Shown here: piece after piece, positions 16,931 to 25,584 of the stretch
Numbering within the stretch: the stretch's first letter is position 1
How the letters are laid out: each line of letters begins with the position of its first letter
NCBI RefSeq assembly: GCF_029893965.1
Contig: NZ_JARXXP010000011.1
Coordinates: 121,205 to 185,204, forward strand
Length of the DNA stretch: 64,000 nucleotides
Direction of reading: 5' to 3'
From: Paenibacillus sp. PastM-3
GTDB lineage: Bacteria > Bacillota > Bacilli > Paenibacillales > Paenibacillaceae
Position numbers and translations under genes: made by a program
The notes under the pieces: generated by a model
The model's database searches: none
Told to the model about the DNA's origin: nothing
Seen by the model: only the letters and a program-made list of their open reading frames with translations

Positions 16931-17800
16931 ATGAATGAACATTATAATCGCGCCAGCCGCGGAACCGCGCTGATTACCGGAGCTAACAACGGCATCGGAC
17001 TTGAGCTGACACGTAAAATGCTGGGCGAGGGCTGGCAGGTCGCCGCGCTGATCCGCTCCGCTTTTCCCTCCGGTGATCCCCTGATAACTGAAGCTGCAGC
17101 CAGCAAAAGGCTGAGGATTTACAACGCGGATTTGACCGATTTCTCCAGTCTGCACCAGGCTCTGGATGCAATTAAAGCCAGCGAGCCCAATCTTGATCTG
17201 CTCTTTAATAATGCCGGAGGCAGTTTTTCGGAACTAAGCTATTCCGCACAGGGCCGTGAGCTGCATTTCGAGCTGCAGACGGTTGTCCCGTATATTATCA
17301 CCATGGAACTGAAGGAGCTGCTGCTGAAGGGTTCTGAACGAACCGTCATCAACACGTCCTCCAATGCGATCGCCAGTGTACAATCCTTCGACCCAGCCCT
17401 GCTGGAGCGGCCCCGTTCCTTCAAAAAGCTGTTAGGTCCGTACGCAGTCTCCAAACTGGCGCTCTCCCTGTGGACCAAGGAACTAGCACCACAGCTCGCT
17501 GCTGAGGGCATTATGATCCGCAGTGCCGACCCGGGAGGCAACAACACGCTCCGCAAGGATAAAAATTCAGGCCTGCCCTTTTATATCAAGCCTCTGATGA
17601 AAATGTTCTTTCACCATCCGAGCTACGGTGCCGGTCTGCTGTATAATGCCGCTTTGGGCAGACACAAAGATCAGACGGGTATATTCCTGAAGAAGGATAA
17701 GGTATCCGGCCTGAAATTCTCCGAGCATGCCCCTGCCGTTCTAAGTAAGGTCCGGGATATTTATGCCCAGGAGTTCTCAGCCATCCGCAAAAGCTCCTAA
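16931..17800 (+). CDS. Short-chain dehydrogenase/reductase
   Basis: The 289-residue protein has the SDR cofactor motif TGANNGIG near the start, the NNAG motif (LLFNNAGG), NTSS for the catalytic Ser region, and the YAVSK active-site Tyr/Lys. SDRs oxidise or reduce alcohols, aldehydes and ketones with NAD(P). The ribosome site AAGGAGAG lies a few bases before the ATG. Transcription comes from a MerR-type promoter shared divergently with the regulator gene, so the enzyme may be induced by a reactive small molecule such as an aldehyde; this is inference. The substrate is unknown. Confidence 0.85.
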   Translation: MNEHYNRASRGTALITGANNGIGLELTRKMLGEGWQVAALIRSAFPSGDPLITEAAASKRLRIYNADLTDFSSLHQALDAIKASEPNLDLLFNNAGGSFSELSYSAQGRELHFELQTVVPYIITMELKELLLKGSERTVINTSSNAIASVQSFDPALLERPRSFKKLLGPYAVSKLALSLWTKELAPQLAAEGIMIRSADPGGNNTLRKDKNSGLPFYIKPLMKMFFHHPSYGAGLLYNAALGRHKDQTGIFLKKDKVSGLKFSEHAPAVLSKVRDIYAQEFSAIRKSS

Positions 17801-17913
17801 TAGCGTTCCAGCAATTGAACTTTCCTGCTAACGAGGCAACAACAAAGGCGTCGTCGCAAGCCGTCTCCCCCGGGAGAACTGCTGCGCCGCCGCCTTATTT
17901 ATTTGCCCCGTAT

Positions 17914-18840
17914 TCAGTCCAGCCGCCCGAAGGCCCGCAAAAACTGCAGCTTCTCCAGCGCAATCCAGCCCTTCCACCAATTTTCGCTGAGGGCAAACTC
18001 CCGCTCATAGCCGGCCCAGCTCCAGTTCAAGTTCCAGATGCCTTCCCTGTTACGGCTTTCAAGCGTATAGTCCAGTTCCTTCTCCACGATAGCTGCATTG
18101 TATTCGTAGCCCAAGCTTTCCCGATTTTGGATGAAAAACGAAGGTTTGCAGGTATACCCGGTCCAGTCACCGGCATCCCGCTGCAGCAGGGCAGTAATCC
18201 GCCGCGTTGCAGCTGCGTTCATCTCAGGGTAAGCGAACTGCTCCTGCAGACCTGCCAAGGTGATATACTCCAGCAGCGTAAGGACACATTTGAGCGGATG
18301 CATCTCGATCTCCGGTTCCTGTAAAAAAAGATCTTCAAGCTCCTTCGCAATCCCGAAGCCGCGTGCATAAAGCGCGCTGTTCCTGTCAGCGAACCGCAGA
18401 ATGAAGCCGGCCAGAATCGCAGTCGGATTAAAGGTGCTGCGGGCTGTGCTGTCCGAGTCCATATTCCACCAGGGTGCATGCGGATAATCGTTGTTAGAGG
18501 CAATCACATTCTTCCATGTGTTACCGTCCATTTTGGCTCCGCTCTCCAGATACCTGAGTATGCCCTGCACAACGGGATGATCTTTGTCCTCAAACCCAAT
18601 CTCCATCAGCATATCCGCCCCGGTTGCGGTCTGAAGCGGCGAGGAATACGGATTCCAGGCATCCGGCTCGAGGGCATTTCCGAATCCGCCGTCTTCATTC
18701 TGGTAGGCTGCCAGTGCCGTCAGCACAGCAGTCTGTCCGCCATTCCCGAAATGAAACTGCCATTTTGCCAGTTCGAGCGGACGGGCATTACGGTAAAACC
18801 AGTTTCTGATCCCTTGAAAATCCTCCCGTGCAAGCTTCAT
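17914..18840 (-). CDS. Alpha/alpha-toroid repeat protein (terpenoid-cyclase-like fold)
   Basis: I do not know a named family. The 308-residue protein has AAYQNEDGGFGNALEPD and IASNNDYPHAPWW, which resemble the QDGGF-type turns of prenyltransferase and squalene-cyclase alpha/alpha barrels, repeated with helical spacing. It has no signal peptide. The start at 18840 is favoured because AAGGGG lies seven bases before it; in-frame ATGs at 18846 and 18861 sit too close to or upstream of that site. The DXDD cyclase motif is not seen, so enzymatic activity is doubtful. It is a single-gene unit convergent with the SDR gene. Confidence 0.7.
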   Translation of the reverse strand: MKLAREDFQGIRNWFYRNARPLELAKWQFHFGNGGQTAVLTALAAYQNEDGGFGNALEPDAWNPYSSPLQTATGADMLMEIGFEDKDHPVVQGILRYLESGAKMDGNTWKNVIASNNDYPHAPWWNMDSDSTARSTFNPTAILAGFILRFADRNSALYARGFGIAKELEDLFLQEPEIEMHPLKCVLTLLEYITLAGLQEQFAYPEMNAAATRRITALLQRDAGDWTGYTCKPSFFIQNRESLGYEYNAAIVEKELDYTLESRNREGIWNLNWSWAGYEREFALSENWWKGWIALEKLQFLRAFGRLD

Positions 18841-18994
18841 TCTCATTCCCCTTTTATTCAATTTACGCTGCCCAAGCAGCCCATCCCCCTGTATTATATA
18901 CCTGACAGGCTACATTTTAGCTGTGATGTTGTTCAAGCTGGTTAATATTATAAACATACCAGTGCATATTATAGAGTACGCAGAGGAGGGAATT

Positions 18995-19840
18995 ATGAAG
19001 AAGAATGCCGCCGGGATGTACGCTTTTGCCAAAGAGCTGTTCACCAAAATTAAATATGATGATGTGCAGGGCGTCAGTGCGCAATTAACCTATTATCTCA
19101 TCCTCTCCCTGTTTCCGTTCCTGATCTTCATCATGACGCTGATCGGGTACGCCCATATTTCGCTGGAGGACAAGATTCAGCAGCTACAGCCGATTATGCC
19201 GGCCGAAGCCTACTCTATTATTGAAGAAATTCTGCAGGATGTCTCCGAGGGGCGGAGCCAGGCCCTGCTGTCGTTTGGTATGCTGGCTACGCTATGGGCC
19301 GCCTCGAAGGGAATCAACGCCATTATCAAAGGTCTCAACCGCGCCTACGATATTGACGAGAGCAGGGTCTTCTGGAAAGTCAGGGGGATCGCTTTTCTGG
19401 CTACGCTGTCCATCGGCCTGGTGGTGCTGCTCAGCATTCTGCTGCTCGTATTCGGGAGCTGGCTGAAGACACAGGTCTTTTTGCTTACTGATCTGCCTTA
19501 TGGTCTGCAAAAGCTCTGGGATCTGCTGCAGTATGCCGTTCCCCTATTCGTTATGTTCGTTGTATTCACGCTGCTCTACTGGATTGCCCCCAGCCGCAGG
19601 CTGCACCTCAGGGAGGTTATGCCGGGTGCGCTCTTCTCTACCGTCGGCTGGATCGTCACCTCTGTACTTTTTTCCGTCTATGTCAATCAATTCAGTGATT
19701 TCACCAAAACCTACGGCAGCCTTGGCGGGGTCATGATCCTGCTAATCTGGCTCTATATCAGCTCAATCATCATTCTGGCGGGCGGAGAGATCAATGCGCT
19801 TCTGCTGAACCGCAGGACTGCTCCGCACAGCCGGACCTGA
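18995..19840 (+). CDS. YihY/BrkB family integral membrane protein
   Basis: The product (281 residues) has six membrane segments and conserved BrkB-family features: GVSAQLTYYLILSLFPFL near residue 25, LLSFGMLATLWAASKGI, and the C-terminal YGSLGGVMILLIWLYISS with GGEIN after it. The family is often mislabelled ribonuclease BN; its true role is unknown and is thought to be transport or envelope related. GAGGAGGG lies before the ATG at 18995, so the longer frame from 18923 is rejected. It ends at a good terminator. Confidence 0.85.
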   Translation: MKKNAAGMYAFAKELFTKIKYDDVQGVSAQLTYYLILSLFPFLIFIMTLIGYAHISLEDKIQQLQPIMPAEAYSIIEEILQDVSEGRSQALLSFGMLATLWAASKGINAIIKGLNRAYDIDESRVFWKVRGIAFLATLSIGLVVLLSILLLVFGSWLKTQVFLLTDLPYGLQKLWDLLQYAVPLFVMFVVFTLLYWIAPSRRLHLREVMPGALFSTVGWIVTSVLFSVYVNQFSDFTKTYGSLGGVMILLIWLYISSIIILAGGEINALLLNRRTAPHSRT

Positions 19841-19864
19841 ATTTGTATATCGCAGCATGACAAA

Positions 19865-19894
19865 AAGGTGCTCTCCACGTATGGAAAGCACCTT
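19865..19894 (+). terminator. Terminator of the BrkB-family gene
   Basis: AAGGTGCT and AGCACCTT enclose an inner TCCA/TGGA stem, followed by ATTTC. Between this and the MarR gene (19895-20058) nothing else is seen. Confidence 0.65.
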
Positions 19895-20058
19895 ATTTCA
19901 GCAGTATCAGATGATGCATGTGTTGAACCATAGCCTAGCTGGAAGTAAATTATATTAAAAGCAGACTGCAGATTCAGCCTCCCTGAAGCCCTCACCGGTA
20001 TACGGTATACAGCACCTTTGACTGTTCATTTTCTGCGTTCACACACAGGATACTCCGT

Positions 20059-20532
20059 CTATATCCGGGGGTTTAAGCCGTTAAACTGCCTAAGCAATTC
20101 AACAAAATCATATAGCTGCTCATCCTTCCAGCCCGCAATCCGCTCATAAAAAACAGTGCCCTTCTCTTTAAGCGCCTCCACGATCTTCTCCTGCCCATGT
20201 CTGGTGAGCGAGAGCAGAATGGCCCGCCCGTCCTCCGGAGACGACTCTCTCCTCACATAACCCAAGGCTTCCAGTTGTTTGATCAGGCGGCTTACCGAAC
20301 TGCGGTCCATTGCTGTGGATTCCGCCAGCACCGCAGCACTGGCCGGTCCATAAGAATACAGCCAGCGGATGAGGTGAAAAGCAGCCGGCTGCAAAGAATC
20401 ATCGAACCGGGACGCCGCCCTCACATTGATGGCATGGGACGCGCTAAGCAGCGCGTTCAGCTGTTCTCCGAGCGCTGCTTCAAGCGCTTCTCTCCCTGCA
20501 TCAGCCAAGGAATCTCTACTCAATCTGTTCAC
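20059..20532 (-). CDS. MarR family transcriptional regulator
   Basis: The 157-residue protein has the MarR winged helix: ASAAVLAESTAMDRSSVSRLIKQLEALGYVRRE is the recognition region and PEDGRAILLSLTRHG is the wing. MarR dimers usually repress neighbouring genes and release DNA when a small phenolic or oxidant binds. The start is a GTG with AAGGA six bases upstream; a TTG nine bases later is an alternative. It diverges from an SDR gene, and the shared intergenic region has two copies of a candidate operator overlapping both promoters, so it probably represses itself and the SDR. Confidence 0.88.
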   Translation of the reverse strand: MNRLSRDSLADAGREALEAALGEQLNALLSASHAINVRAASRFDDSLQPAAFHLIRWLYSYGPASAAVLAESTAMDRSSVSRLIKQLEALGYVRRESSPEDGRAILLSLTRHGQEKIVEALKEKGTVFYERIAGWKDEQLYDFVELLRQFNGLNPRI

Positions 20533-20566
20533 CTTTCTTCCTTCAGTTCAGAATGAACGCCCAATG

Positions 20567-20615
20567 TAGTTGACATATATCAACTATATTATTATGATGG
20601 ACATATATCAACTAT
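20567..20615. promoter_or_regulatory. MarR operators overlapping divergent promoters
   Basis: GACATATATCAACTAT occurs at 20572-20587 and again at 20600-20615. The first is part of the inverted repeat TAGTTGACATATATCAACTA. Rightward promoter: TTGACA (20570-20575), 17 bases, TATGAT (20593-20598). Leftward promoter: TTGATA, 17 bases, TATAGT inside the same repeats. Confidence 0.75.
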
Positions 20616-20654
20616 GTTGCTATACCATTATATCACACGAAGGAGACCGAACTC

Positions 20655-21521
20655 ATGTCTACAAATCCTGTTGCAGTCATTACCGGAGCTACCAGCGGAC
20701 TCGGGCAGCTGGCTGCCGCTACGCTGGCGCAACGCGGCTTCAGGCTAGTTTTGACAGCCCGGAGCAAGGAACGCGCCGAAGCTGCAGCACTCCTGATCAG
20801 ACAACAAGCCCCCGGTGCGCAAATCGACTTTTATTACGGTGACCTCTCGTTAATGAAAGAAGTCCGCAGAATCGGACAAGAAATCCTGTCCTCTCATCCA
20901 GCAATCGACGTATTGTTAAACAATGCCGGTATCCATGCTTTTGAACCGCGTGTCACTTCTGAAGGTTATGCTGAAATGGTTGCTGTCAACTATTTGTCGC
21001 CCTGGCTGCTGACCCAAATCCTTCAGCCCTCTCTATTGAAGGCCGGACAGGCCCGGGTGGTCAATGTTGCCTCCGAAGCTTCACGCCGTCACGGAACCCT
21101 GCAGCTGCCAGAGGATTTAAGTGACACCAGCCCGTTTACAGCCCGCGGCTCATCTGCGTTATACGGCAAAACCAAGCTGCTGAACATAATGTTCACCACT
21201 GAGCTTGCCCGCAGATGGTCCGGCAGCGGAATTACTGTCAATGCTCTGAATCCGGGATTTAACGTCACAGGCCTTGGACGTGAACTAAGGTTTGCCGGGG
21301 TAATCGAACGGCTGTTAAAAGGGCTTCATATCGGCGATCCACGCAGAGGAACAGAAATCATGATCCGGCTCATTCTGGAGCCTGAATACGGTAAGGTAAC
21401 CGGCGGATATTTCAATGTCGGAACCGGCAGGCCCATTGAACCCGTCTCCCCTGGCAATGATCCGCTGCAGCAGAAAAAATTGTGGGAGGCTACTGAAGAC
21501 CTGCTCTGCAAAAGGGATTAA
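20655..21521 (+). CDS. Short-chain dehydrogenase, retinol-dehydrogenase-like
   Basis: The 288-residue SDR has ITGATSGLGQ (cofactor), LLNNAG, NVASEAS (catalytic Ser) and YGKTK (Tyr/Lys). The GDLSLMKEV and NPGFNVTGL segments are typical of the retinol dehydrogenase/WWOX-like group, which usually prefers NADP. AAGGAG lies upstream of the ATG. Expression should depend on the divergent MarR-type repressor. It differs clearly in sequence from the MerR-linked SDR at 16.9 kb, so the two are not a recent duplication. Substrate unknown; a role in detoxifying carbonyl compounds is a guess from the regulation. Confidence 0.87.
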   Translation: MSTNPVAVITGATSGLGQLAAATLAQRGFRLVLTARSKERAEAAALLIRQQAPGAQIDFYYGDLSLMKEVRRIGQEILSSHPAIDVLLNNAGIHAFEPRVTSEGYAEMVAVNYLSPWLLTQILQPSLLKAGQARVVNVASEASRRHGTLQLPEDLSDTSPFTARGSSALYGKTKLLNIMFTTELARRWSGSGITVNALNPGFNVTGLGRELRFAGVIERLLKGLHIGDPRRGTEIMIRLILEPEYGKVTGGYFNVGTGRPIEPVSPGNDPLQQKKLWEATEDLLCKRD

Positions 21522-21532
21522 CGGAAGCCGGA

Positions 21533-22771
21533 TCAGATCAGCTCACCGCGTTTGTTCAGGAACCGGTACAGCACAAAGGCGCATACCGCACACAGCAGGG
21601 CACACAGGCCGATAAATCCGTACCCCGCCTGCAACCCGTGCAGCAGGGCATTCGGGTTATTGTCACCGTACAGCTTCTTCACCGCTTCGATTACAAAGCC
21701 GATCACATAGTTCCCGATTACACTTCCCAGTCCCATCATGGTAACCGTAAAGGTAATGGCTGTATCGCTTCCATTAGGATAACGCTTGGCAATAAAGGCC
21801 ATGACGGTCGGATAGATCATCGCAATCCCTAAGCCTGCAGCCGCGAACAGAAACGCCAGGGACTCTCCCCCTGCAATCGCCGCAAAGGTACAAACAGCAG
21901 AGAAGCCCGAGAAAATAATCAGCGACAGGGTGAAGCCGATTTTGTCCGTCACCGGTCCGAGCACAAGCCTGCCGACTGAGAACAGCAGGAAGAACACAGA
22001 CAGAAGGCCGGATGCCTTAACAGTATCCCAGTCGTATGCCTTCTCCAGAAAATTAACCAGCCAGCCGCCGACGGCCAGCTCAGATACAACGCCGAAGGAC
22101 AGGATCAGCACCATCCACCACAGGGCAGGGTCCCGCCTTAGTTCCTTGAATGGCGTACGGTGCTCAGCCGGCATATCATCTCCAGGAAAGGAGCTGCGCA
22201 GCGCAGTCAGGATCGGCAGCAGCGAGAGTGAGAGCATGACCAGATACATTCCCCGCCAGTCCAGTTCATGGCCAAAAAGGTGCACAGACATCATGCCTGT
22301 AGCGATCAGCGGGGCAACCGTGGAGCTTAGTCCATAGAAAAAGTGGGACAGGTTCATCATGGTCCCGACATTTTTAACAAAAATACGTGCCCCCAGGATA
22401 GCCAGGGCAATCTCCAGCATCCCGTTACCGATGTACATCAGGAAATAAGATGCCGCGAACGCAGGGTAGGCATGGGATACAAAGATAAAAATACCGGACA
22501 GCAGCATGGAGGCAAAGGACATGATGCTTGTCGCTTTGATTCCGAACTTACGCACCAGTATAGCGGTGAATGAACAGGCAATCAGATAGCCGAGGGCGTT
22601 CAGGGACAGCAGACTCCCCAGCTGCTCCTCGTTCAAAGCAAAGTCAAACTGAATCCGCGGGATAGCCGGCCCTTTAATATTTTCCGAAATACCGAAGATA
22701 ATAAAGCCTAAAAAGATCGTTACAAGCTGCATGGCATAGGTTTTATTGAATGAGGTTGTGCGCTGTTTCAA
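21533..22771 (-). CDS. MFS transporter
   Basis: The 412-residue protein has about twelve membrane helices with a central cytoplasmic loop (SSFPGDDMPAEHRTPFKEL). The loop between helices 2 and 3 (RKFGIKA) has the shortened GxxaDrxG-type motif of the major facilitator family. The helix pattern resembles the FucP/sugar-like MFS group. The start is a TTG with AGGAGG nine bases upstream. It follows the ROK regulator gene by 79 bases in the same direction, so both probably form an operon in which the regulator senses a transported sugar; this is inference. Confidence 0.85.
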   Translation of the reverse strand: MKQRTTSFNKTYAMQLVTIFLGFIIFGISENIKGPAIPRIQFDFALNEEQLGSLLSLNALGYLIACSFTAILVRKFGIKATSIMSFASMLLSGIFIFVSHAYPAFAASYFLMYIGNGMLEIALAILGARIFVKNVGTMMNLSHFFYGLSSTVAPLIATGMMSVHLFGHELDWRGMYLVMLSLSLLPILTALRSSFPGDDMPAEHRTPFKELRRDPALWWMVLILSFGVVSELAVGGWLVNFLEKAYDWDTVKASGLLSVFFLLFSVGRLVLGPVTDKIGFTLSLIIFSGFSAVCTFAAIAGGESLAFLFAAAGLGIAMIYPTVMAFIAKRYPNGSDTAITFTVTMMGLGSVIGNYVIGFVIEAVKKLYGDNNPNALLHGLQAGYGFIGLCALLCAVCAFVLYRFLNKRGELI

Positions 22772-22850
22772 CTTGATGGCCTCCTGAAGGATTAGATGTT
22801 GTTCTGGTAAAAGATATTAGAATGGGCAAGGGCCGCAGAGGGCCCGTCCG

Positions 22851-23876
22851 TTATCTCCGTTCCACCAGCTGCAGCCGGTAAGTGAGGCTCTCCAGCGTAA
22901 GCGCAGTTAGACCGGCCCTGTATTCTTCCTGTGTATTGTTTTTGATAAGCAGCGCCGGCAGATGCTCTTCCGGAATATATTGCCGGCAGCCGTCAAGCAG
23001 CTCCTCTGTCATCGAAGGATGGGTCAAATCGCCTGTGACCGCGATGGAGACCGGATTAAGGACCGTTATTATGGAAGACAGCATATGGGCCGCTACAGAC
23101 ACGAACGTATCCTTGTTATGCAGCCTTTCCAGCTGCTCCTCCCGTGAAAGGCCAAGCGGAAAATAAGAGATCTCCCCTGCAAAATTGGTTGAGCCCGTCA
23201 CCATGCGCCCGTTAACGATAAAGCCCGCTCCCGGAAAATGATTGTCAGGAAAGGTCACCACGGCAAACGGCTGATCCTCCTCCAGGTTCTGAAGCTGATA
23301 AAAGCCGTACACTGTAGCATTCATATCATTCTCGATGATGATGTCCATATTGTATTTCTCATTTAGCTGCTCACCCAGCGGCACTCCGGCAAGTGCAGCC
23401 ACATCACAGATTCCGATAACCCCGCGGTGCGCAACTCCCGGAATGCCGATGCCGGCTGCTTTTACATCGCGGTGTTTCCCGGCAAGCTCTCCGACCAGAG
23501 AATCAATGGTATCGGCATCTATATAGTCACAATGCCGTATCCCCTCCTCCACCTGATCACCTGCCAGATTGACAATAAGGTAGGTTATGGAATGACGGCC
23601 GCCTTCCGTCTTCACCATCAGACACAGCACACAGGCATAATCAGCATTGAACATATACTGCCTGGCAGGACGCCCGCCGCTCGATTCCTCCAGCTCCAGT
23701 TCAATCACCTCACCGCTGCCGACCAGCTCATTCAGGATACTGCCGCAAGTGGCTACGCTCAGCCTTGTCATATTGGCGATTGACGCCTTCGTGCCTGTAC
23801 CGGCAGCCTTCAACGTATTTTTGACCAGCTCAACATTGATCTTCTTGACTTGAGCGGTGTTATGAGATATTGGCAT
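22851..23876 (-). CDS. ROK family transcriptional regulator
   Basis: An N-terminal winged helix (TKASIANMTRLSVATCGSILNELVGSG) is fused to a ROK domain with AGIGIPGV and ENDMNATVYG. The ROK zinc motif CxCGxxGC is absent and the ExGH segment is degraded (AGEISYFP), so it cannot be a sugar kinase and is likely a sugar-responsive repressor of the NagC/XylR type with an altered ligand site. At 341 residues it is slightly shorter than most. It lies upstream of the MFS transporter gene, which is the likely target. Confidence 0.83.
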   Translation of the reverse strand: MPISHNTAQVKKINVELVKNTLKAAGTGTKASIANMTRLSVATCGSILNELVGSGEVIELELEESSGGRPARQYMFNADYACVLCLMVKTEGGRHSITYLIVNLAGDQVEEGIRHCDYIDADTIDSLVGELAGKHRDVKAAGIGIPGVAHRGVIGICDVAALAGVPLGEQLNEKYNMDIIIENDMNATVYGFYQLQNLEEDQPFAVVTFPDNHFPGAGFIVNGRMVTGSTNFAGEISYFPLGLSREEQLERLHNKDTFVSVAAHMLSSIITVLNPVSIAVTGDLTHPSMTEELLDGCRQYIPEEHLPALLIKNNTQEEYRAGLTALTLESLTYRLQLVERR

Positions 23877-24016
23877 TGCTGTCCCCTTCCTGTTCCCTGA
23901 GTTATTACAACTCTTTTAATAAGTGCAAATATAGTGGCTTTGGGCTCTGCTGTCAAGGGGGACAGTAAACAATGGATGTATATGGAGGATATACTTAAAG
24001 CTCATTTCACGCAAAA

Positions 24017-24052
24017 AAAGACCCGTAATCGCCTGAGGCATTACGGGTCTTT
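24017..24052 (-). terminator. Terminator of tRNA-Leu
   Basis: AAAGACCCGTAAT and ATTACGGGTCTTT form a 13-bp stem, followed on the minus strand by seven U. It lies 11 bases past the tRNA. Confidence 0.85.
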
Positions 24053-24063
24053 CTTCATTAGGA

Positions 24064-24147
24064 TGCGGTCGAGAGGACTCGAACCTCCACGGTATTGCTA
24101 CCACACGGACCTGAACCGTGCGCGTCTGCCAATTCCGCCACGACCGC
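24064..24147 (-). tRNA. tRNA-Leu (anticodon CAG)
   Basis: The acceptor arms GCGGTCG and CGACCGC pair over seven bases with discriminator A. The anticodon stem is CACGG/CCGTG with loop TTCAGGT, giving anticodon CAG. A long variable arm (GTAGCAATAC) and T-arm GGAGGTTCGAGTCCTC are present as in class II tRNAs. The 3' CCA is not encoded. The gene stands alone. Confidence 0.95.
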
Positions 24148-24326
24148 AAATTCTGTATTGCCACTCTCGCGGCCACAAAATAGATCTTACCATGTACAAA
24201 TATAAGAGTCAACACTTTTTTATTTTCATTTCTTTTCATTATTTTTTTGGATAATTATTGCTTTTCATTATAAATTCAAGGTATAATAAGAACAAAAGTT
24301 CGCATACTATAAATGAGGTGATTTAT

Positions 24327-24782
24327 ATGGCGACTACTACCAGAACCACTCTGAACACACCAACTATTCCTGAAGATATAACCAAAGACGAACTGTCCCT
24401 TGTGAGAAGCTATCTGCTGCTGACGTTTATTCATAAAGTATTCGAGCGTGATTGCCGGGTAATCGGCAAGAGCGGTTTATTCAAGACTCCCCAGCTCTAC
24501 ATGGAGCTGGTTACAGGCGCAACCAAGAAGACTTCACTGATGCTGCAGGAGGTAACCCGCGAGCTGACCTCCCACAATCTGAAGATTACCACGATCCGTC
24601 AGGATCAGCGCGGCGTTGAAGCCTCTTATGCCTGCCGGGGCTATACCGGCGAGATCAACATCCAGTGGCCCGGCTTCCGTAATGAGATGATGCAGCGCAT
24701 GCGCGCTTATCTCGGACTGAATCCCGAGCTCGCCGTACTGCCCAAGAACGAGAGCGTTGAACAGATGGCTATGTCCATCTGA
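24327..24782 (+). CDS. Conserved-looking small protein, function unknown
   Basis: I do not recognise this 151-residue soluble protein. The ATG at 24327 follows GAGGTG by six bases; an upstream in-frame ATG at 24258 has no ribosome site and lies in AT-rich leader sequence. The N-terminus is Thr-rich (ATTTRTTLNTPT), then comes a helical segment (LSLVRSYLLLTFIHKVFERD) and a basic-acidic core (KTSLMLQEVTRELTSHNLKI) ending in a short Met-rich tail. No cysteine motif, signal peptide or membrane segment is present. It ends in a strong hairpin. The clean codon use supports a real gene. Confidence 0.7.
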   Translation: MATTTRTTLNTPTIPEDITKDELSLVRSYLLLTFIHKVFERDCRVIGKSGLFKTPQLYMELVTGATKKTSLMLQEVTRELTSHNLKITTIRQDQRGVEASYACRGYTGEINIQWPGFRNEMMQRMRAYLGLNPELAVLPKNESVEQMAMSI

Positions 24783-24801
24783 TTGTTACCAGCCTGTATG
24801 C

Positions 24802-24835
24802 GAGAAGCCCCGTCCATACCCGGACGGGGCTTCTC
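24802..24835. terminator. Hairpin between convergent genes
   Basis: GAGAAGCCCCGTCC and GGACGGGGCTTCTC form a perfect 14-bp stem with a six-base loop, placed between the stops of two convergent genes. T-runs are weak on both sides. Confidence 0.7.
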
Positions 24836-24856
24836 TCGCGTTTAACGCGCTTTATC

Positions 24857-25075
24857 TTATAAATCCTCCAGCCCTTTACGCGGCTCCGAGTACGGCTGAA
24901 AAATGTAATTGCGGTCGAGCTTGACTACATGCTTATTTGGACGGCGCACCATTACCTGAGTCTCATTCCAGGCCAGGATTATGCCTCTTACATCATTGCT
25001 CTGGATTGCGTCACGAATGACACGCACCTTCTCACCGGACAAACGGTAAGCATCCAATTCTTCATCACTGATCAT
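24857..25075 (-). CDS. Small protein of 72 residues, function unknown
   Basis: I do not recognise it. AGGAGG-like sequence (AAAGGAGGGTTAGGAA) precedes the ATG. The product mixes an acidic N-terminus (MISDEELDAYRL) with a compact middle (VRGIILAWNETQVMVRRPNKHVVKLDRNYIFQ) that looks like a small beta-barrel, similar in pattern to SH3-like or KOW domains; the resemblance is only visual. No membrane segment is seen. It reads in the same direction as the next gene upstream but a terminator lies between them. Confidence 0.65.
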   Translation of the reverse strand: MISDEELDAYRLSGEKVRVIRDAIQSNDVRGIILAWNETQVMVRRPNKHVVKLDRNYIFQPYSEPRKGLEDL

Positions 25076-25116
25076 TTCCTAACCCTCCTTTACAAAAAAG
25101 CTTGTCCCTTCAAAAA

Positions 25117-25146
25117 AAGACCCAAATGAGAATCCATTTGGGTCTT
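25117..25146 (-). terminator. Terminator of the 25.2-25.5 kb gene
   Basis: AAGACCCAAATG and CATTTGGGTCTT pair over 12 bases with a six-base loop, followed by U7 on the minus strand. Confidence 0.8.
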
Positions 25147-25160
25147 GCTTGACTAAGATC

Positions 25161-25478
25161 CTATATCAGCGCTTCATTCTTCTCAAACCAGAAATCAAGA
25201 ACTTTAGCGGACATCACACGTTGTTCCAGGTATTCAACCTGATTGTCTGTGAAATTCTCTTTCCAGTTGAATTCCAGCTCTTGGCACAGACTGGTGATCG
25301 TTAAAAGCTCCGACCAGGCAACATAACGTTTATACCAGAAAAATTGAGGATGTTCAATCATATAGGGATACAGATCGTCGAACTCTGTGTGTTTACAATC
25401 CAGGGCACGCTCGAAATGATCCTTGGCCTCGGTTAGCTTATCAATAAAAAATTGCTCTGTCACCGGTTCTTTCCCCAT
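25161..25478 (-). CDS. Small soluble protein, function unknown
   Basis: I do not recognise this 105-residue protein. It is rich in Phe, Trp, Tyr and Glu (HPQFFWYKRYVAWSELL, DFWFEKNEALI) and predicted to be entirely helical, with no membrane segment or known motif. GAGGAGGCGTCACA precedes the ATG. It is a monocistronic gene with its own strong terminator. High aromatic content suggests a protein-binding role, but nothing in the context helps. Confidence 0.65.
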   Translation of the reverse strand: MGKEPVTEQFFIDKLTEAKDHFERALDCKHTEFDDLYPYMIEHPQFFWYKRYVAWSELLTITSLCQELEFNWKENFTDNQVEYLEQRVMSAKVLDFWFEKNEALI

Positions 25479-25584
25479 TGTGACGCCTCCTCTCCTATGT
25501 CTAATCTTTATTATAAAGGAAAAGTTATAGGGTGAAAAGAAGATGTTTTAAAAATAGGCTTTTGTTTCGATAATTGTCACTGAA

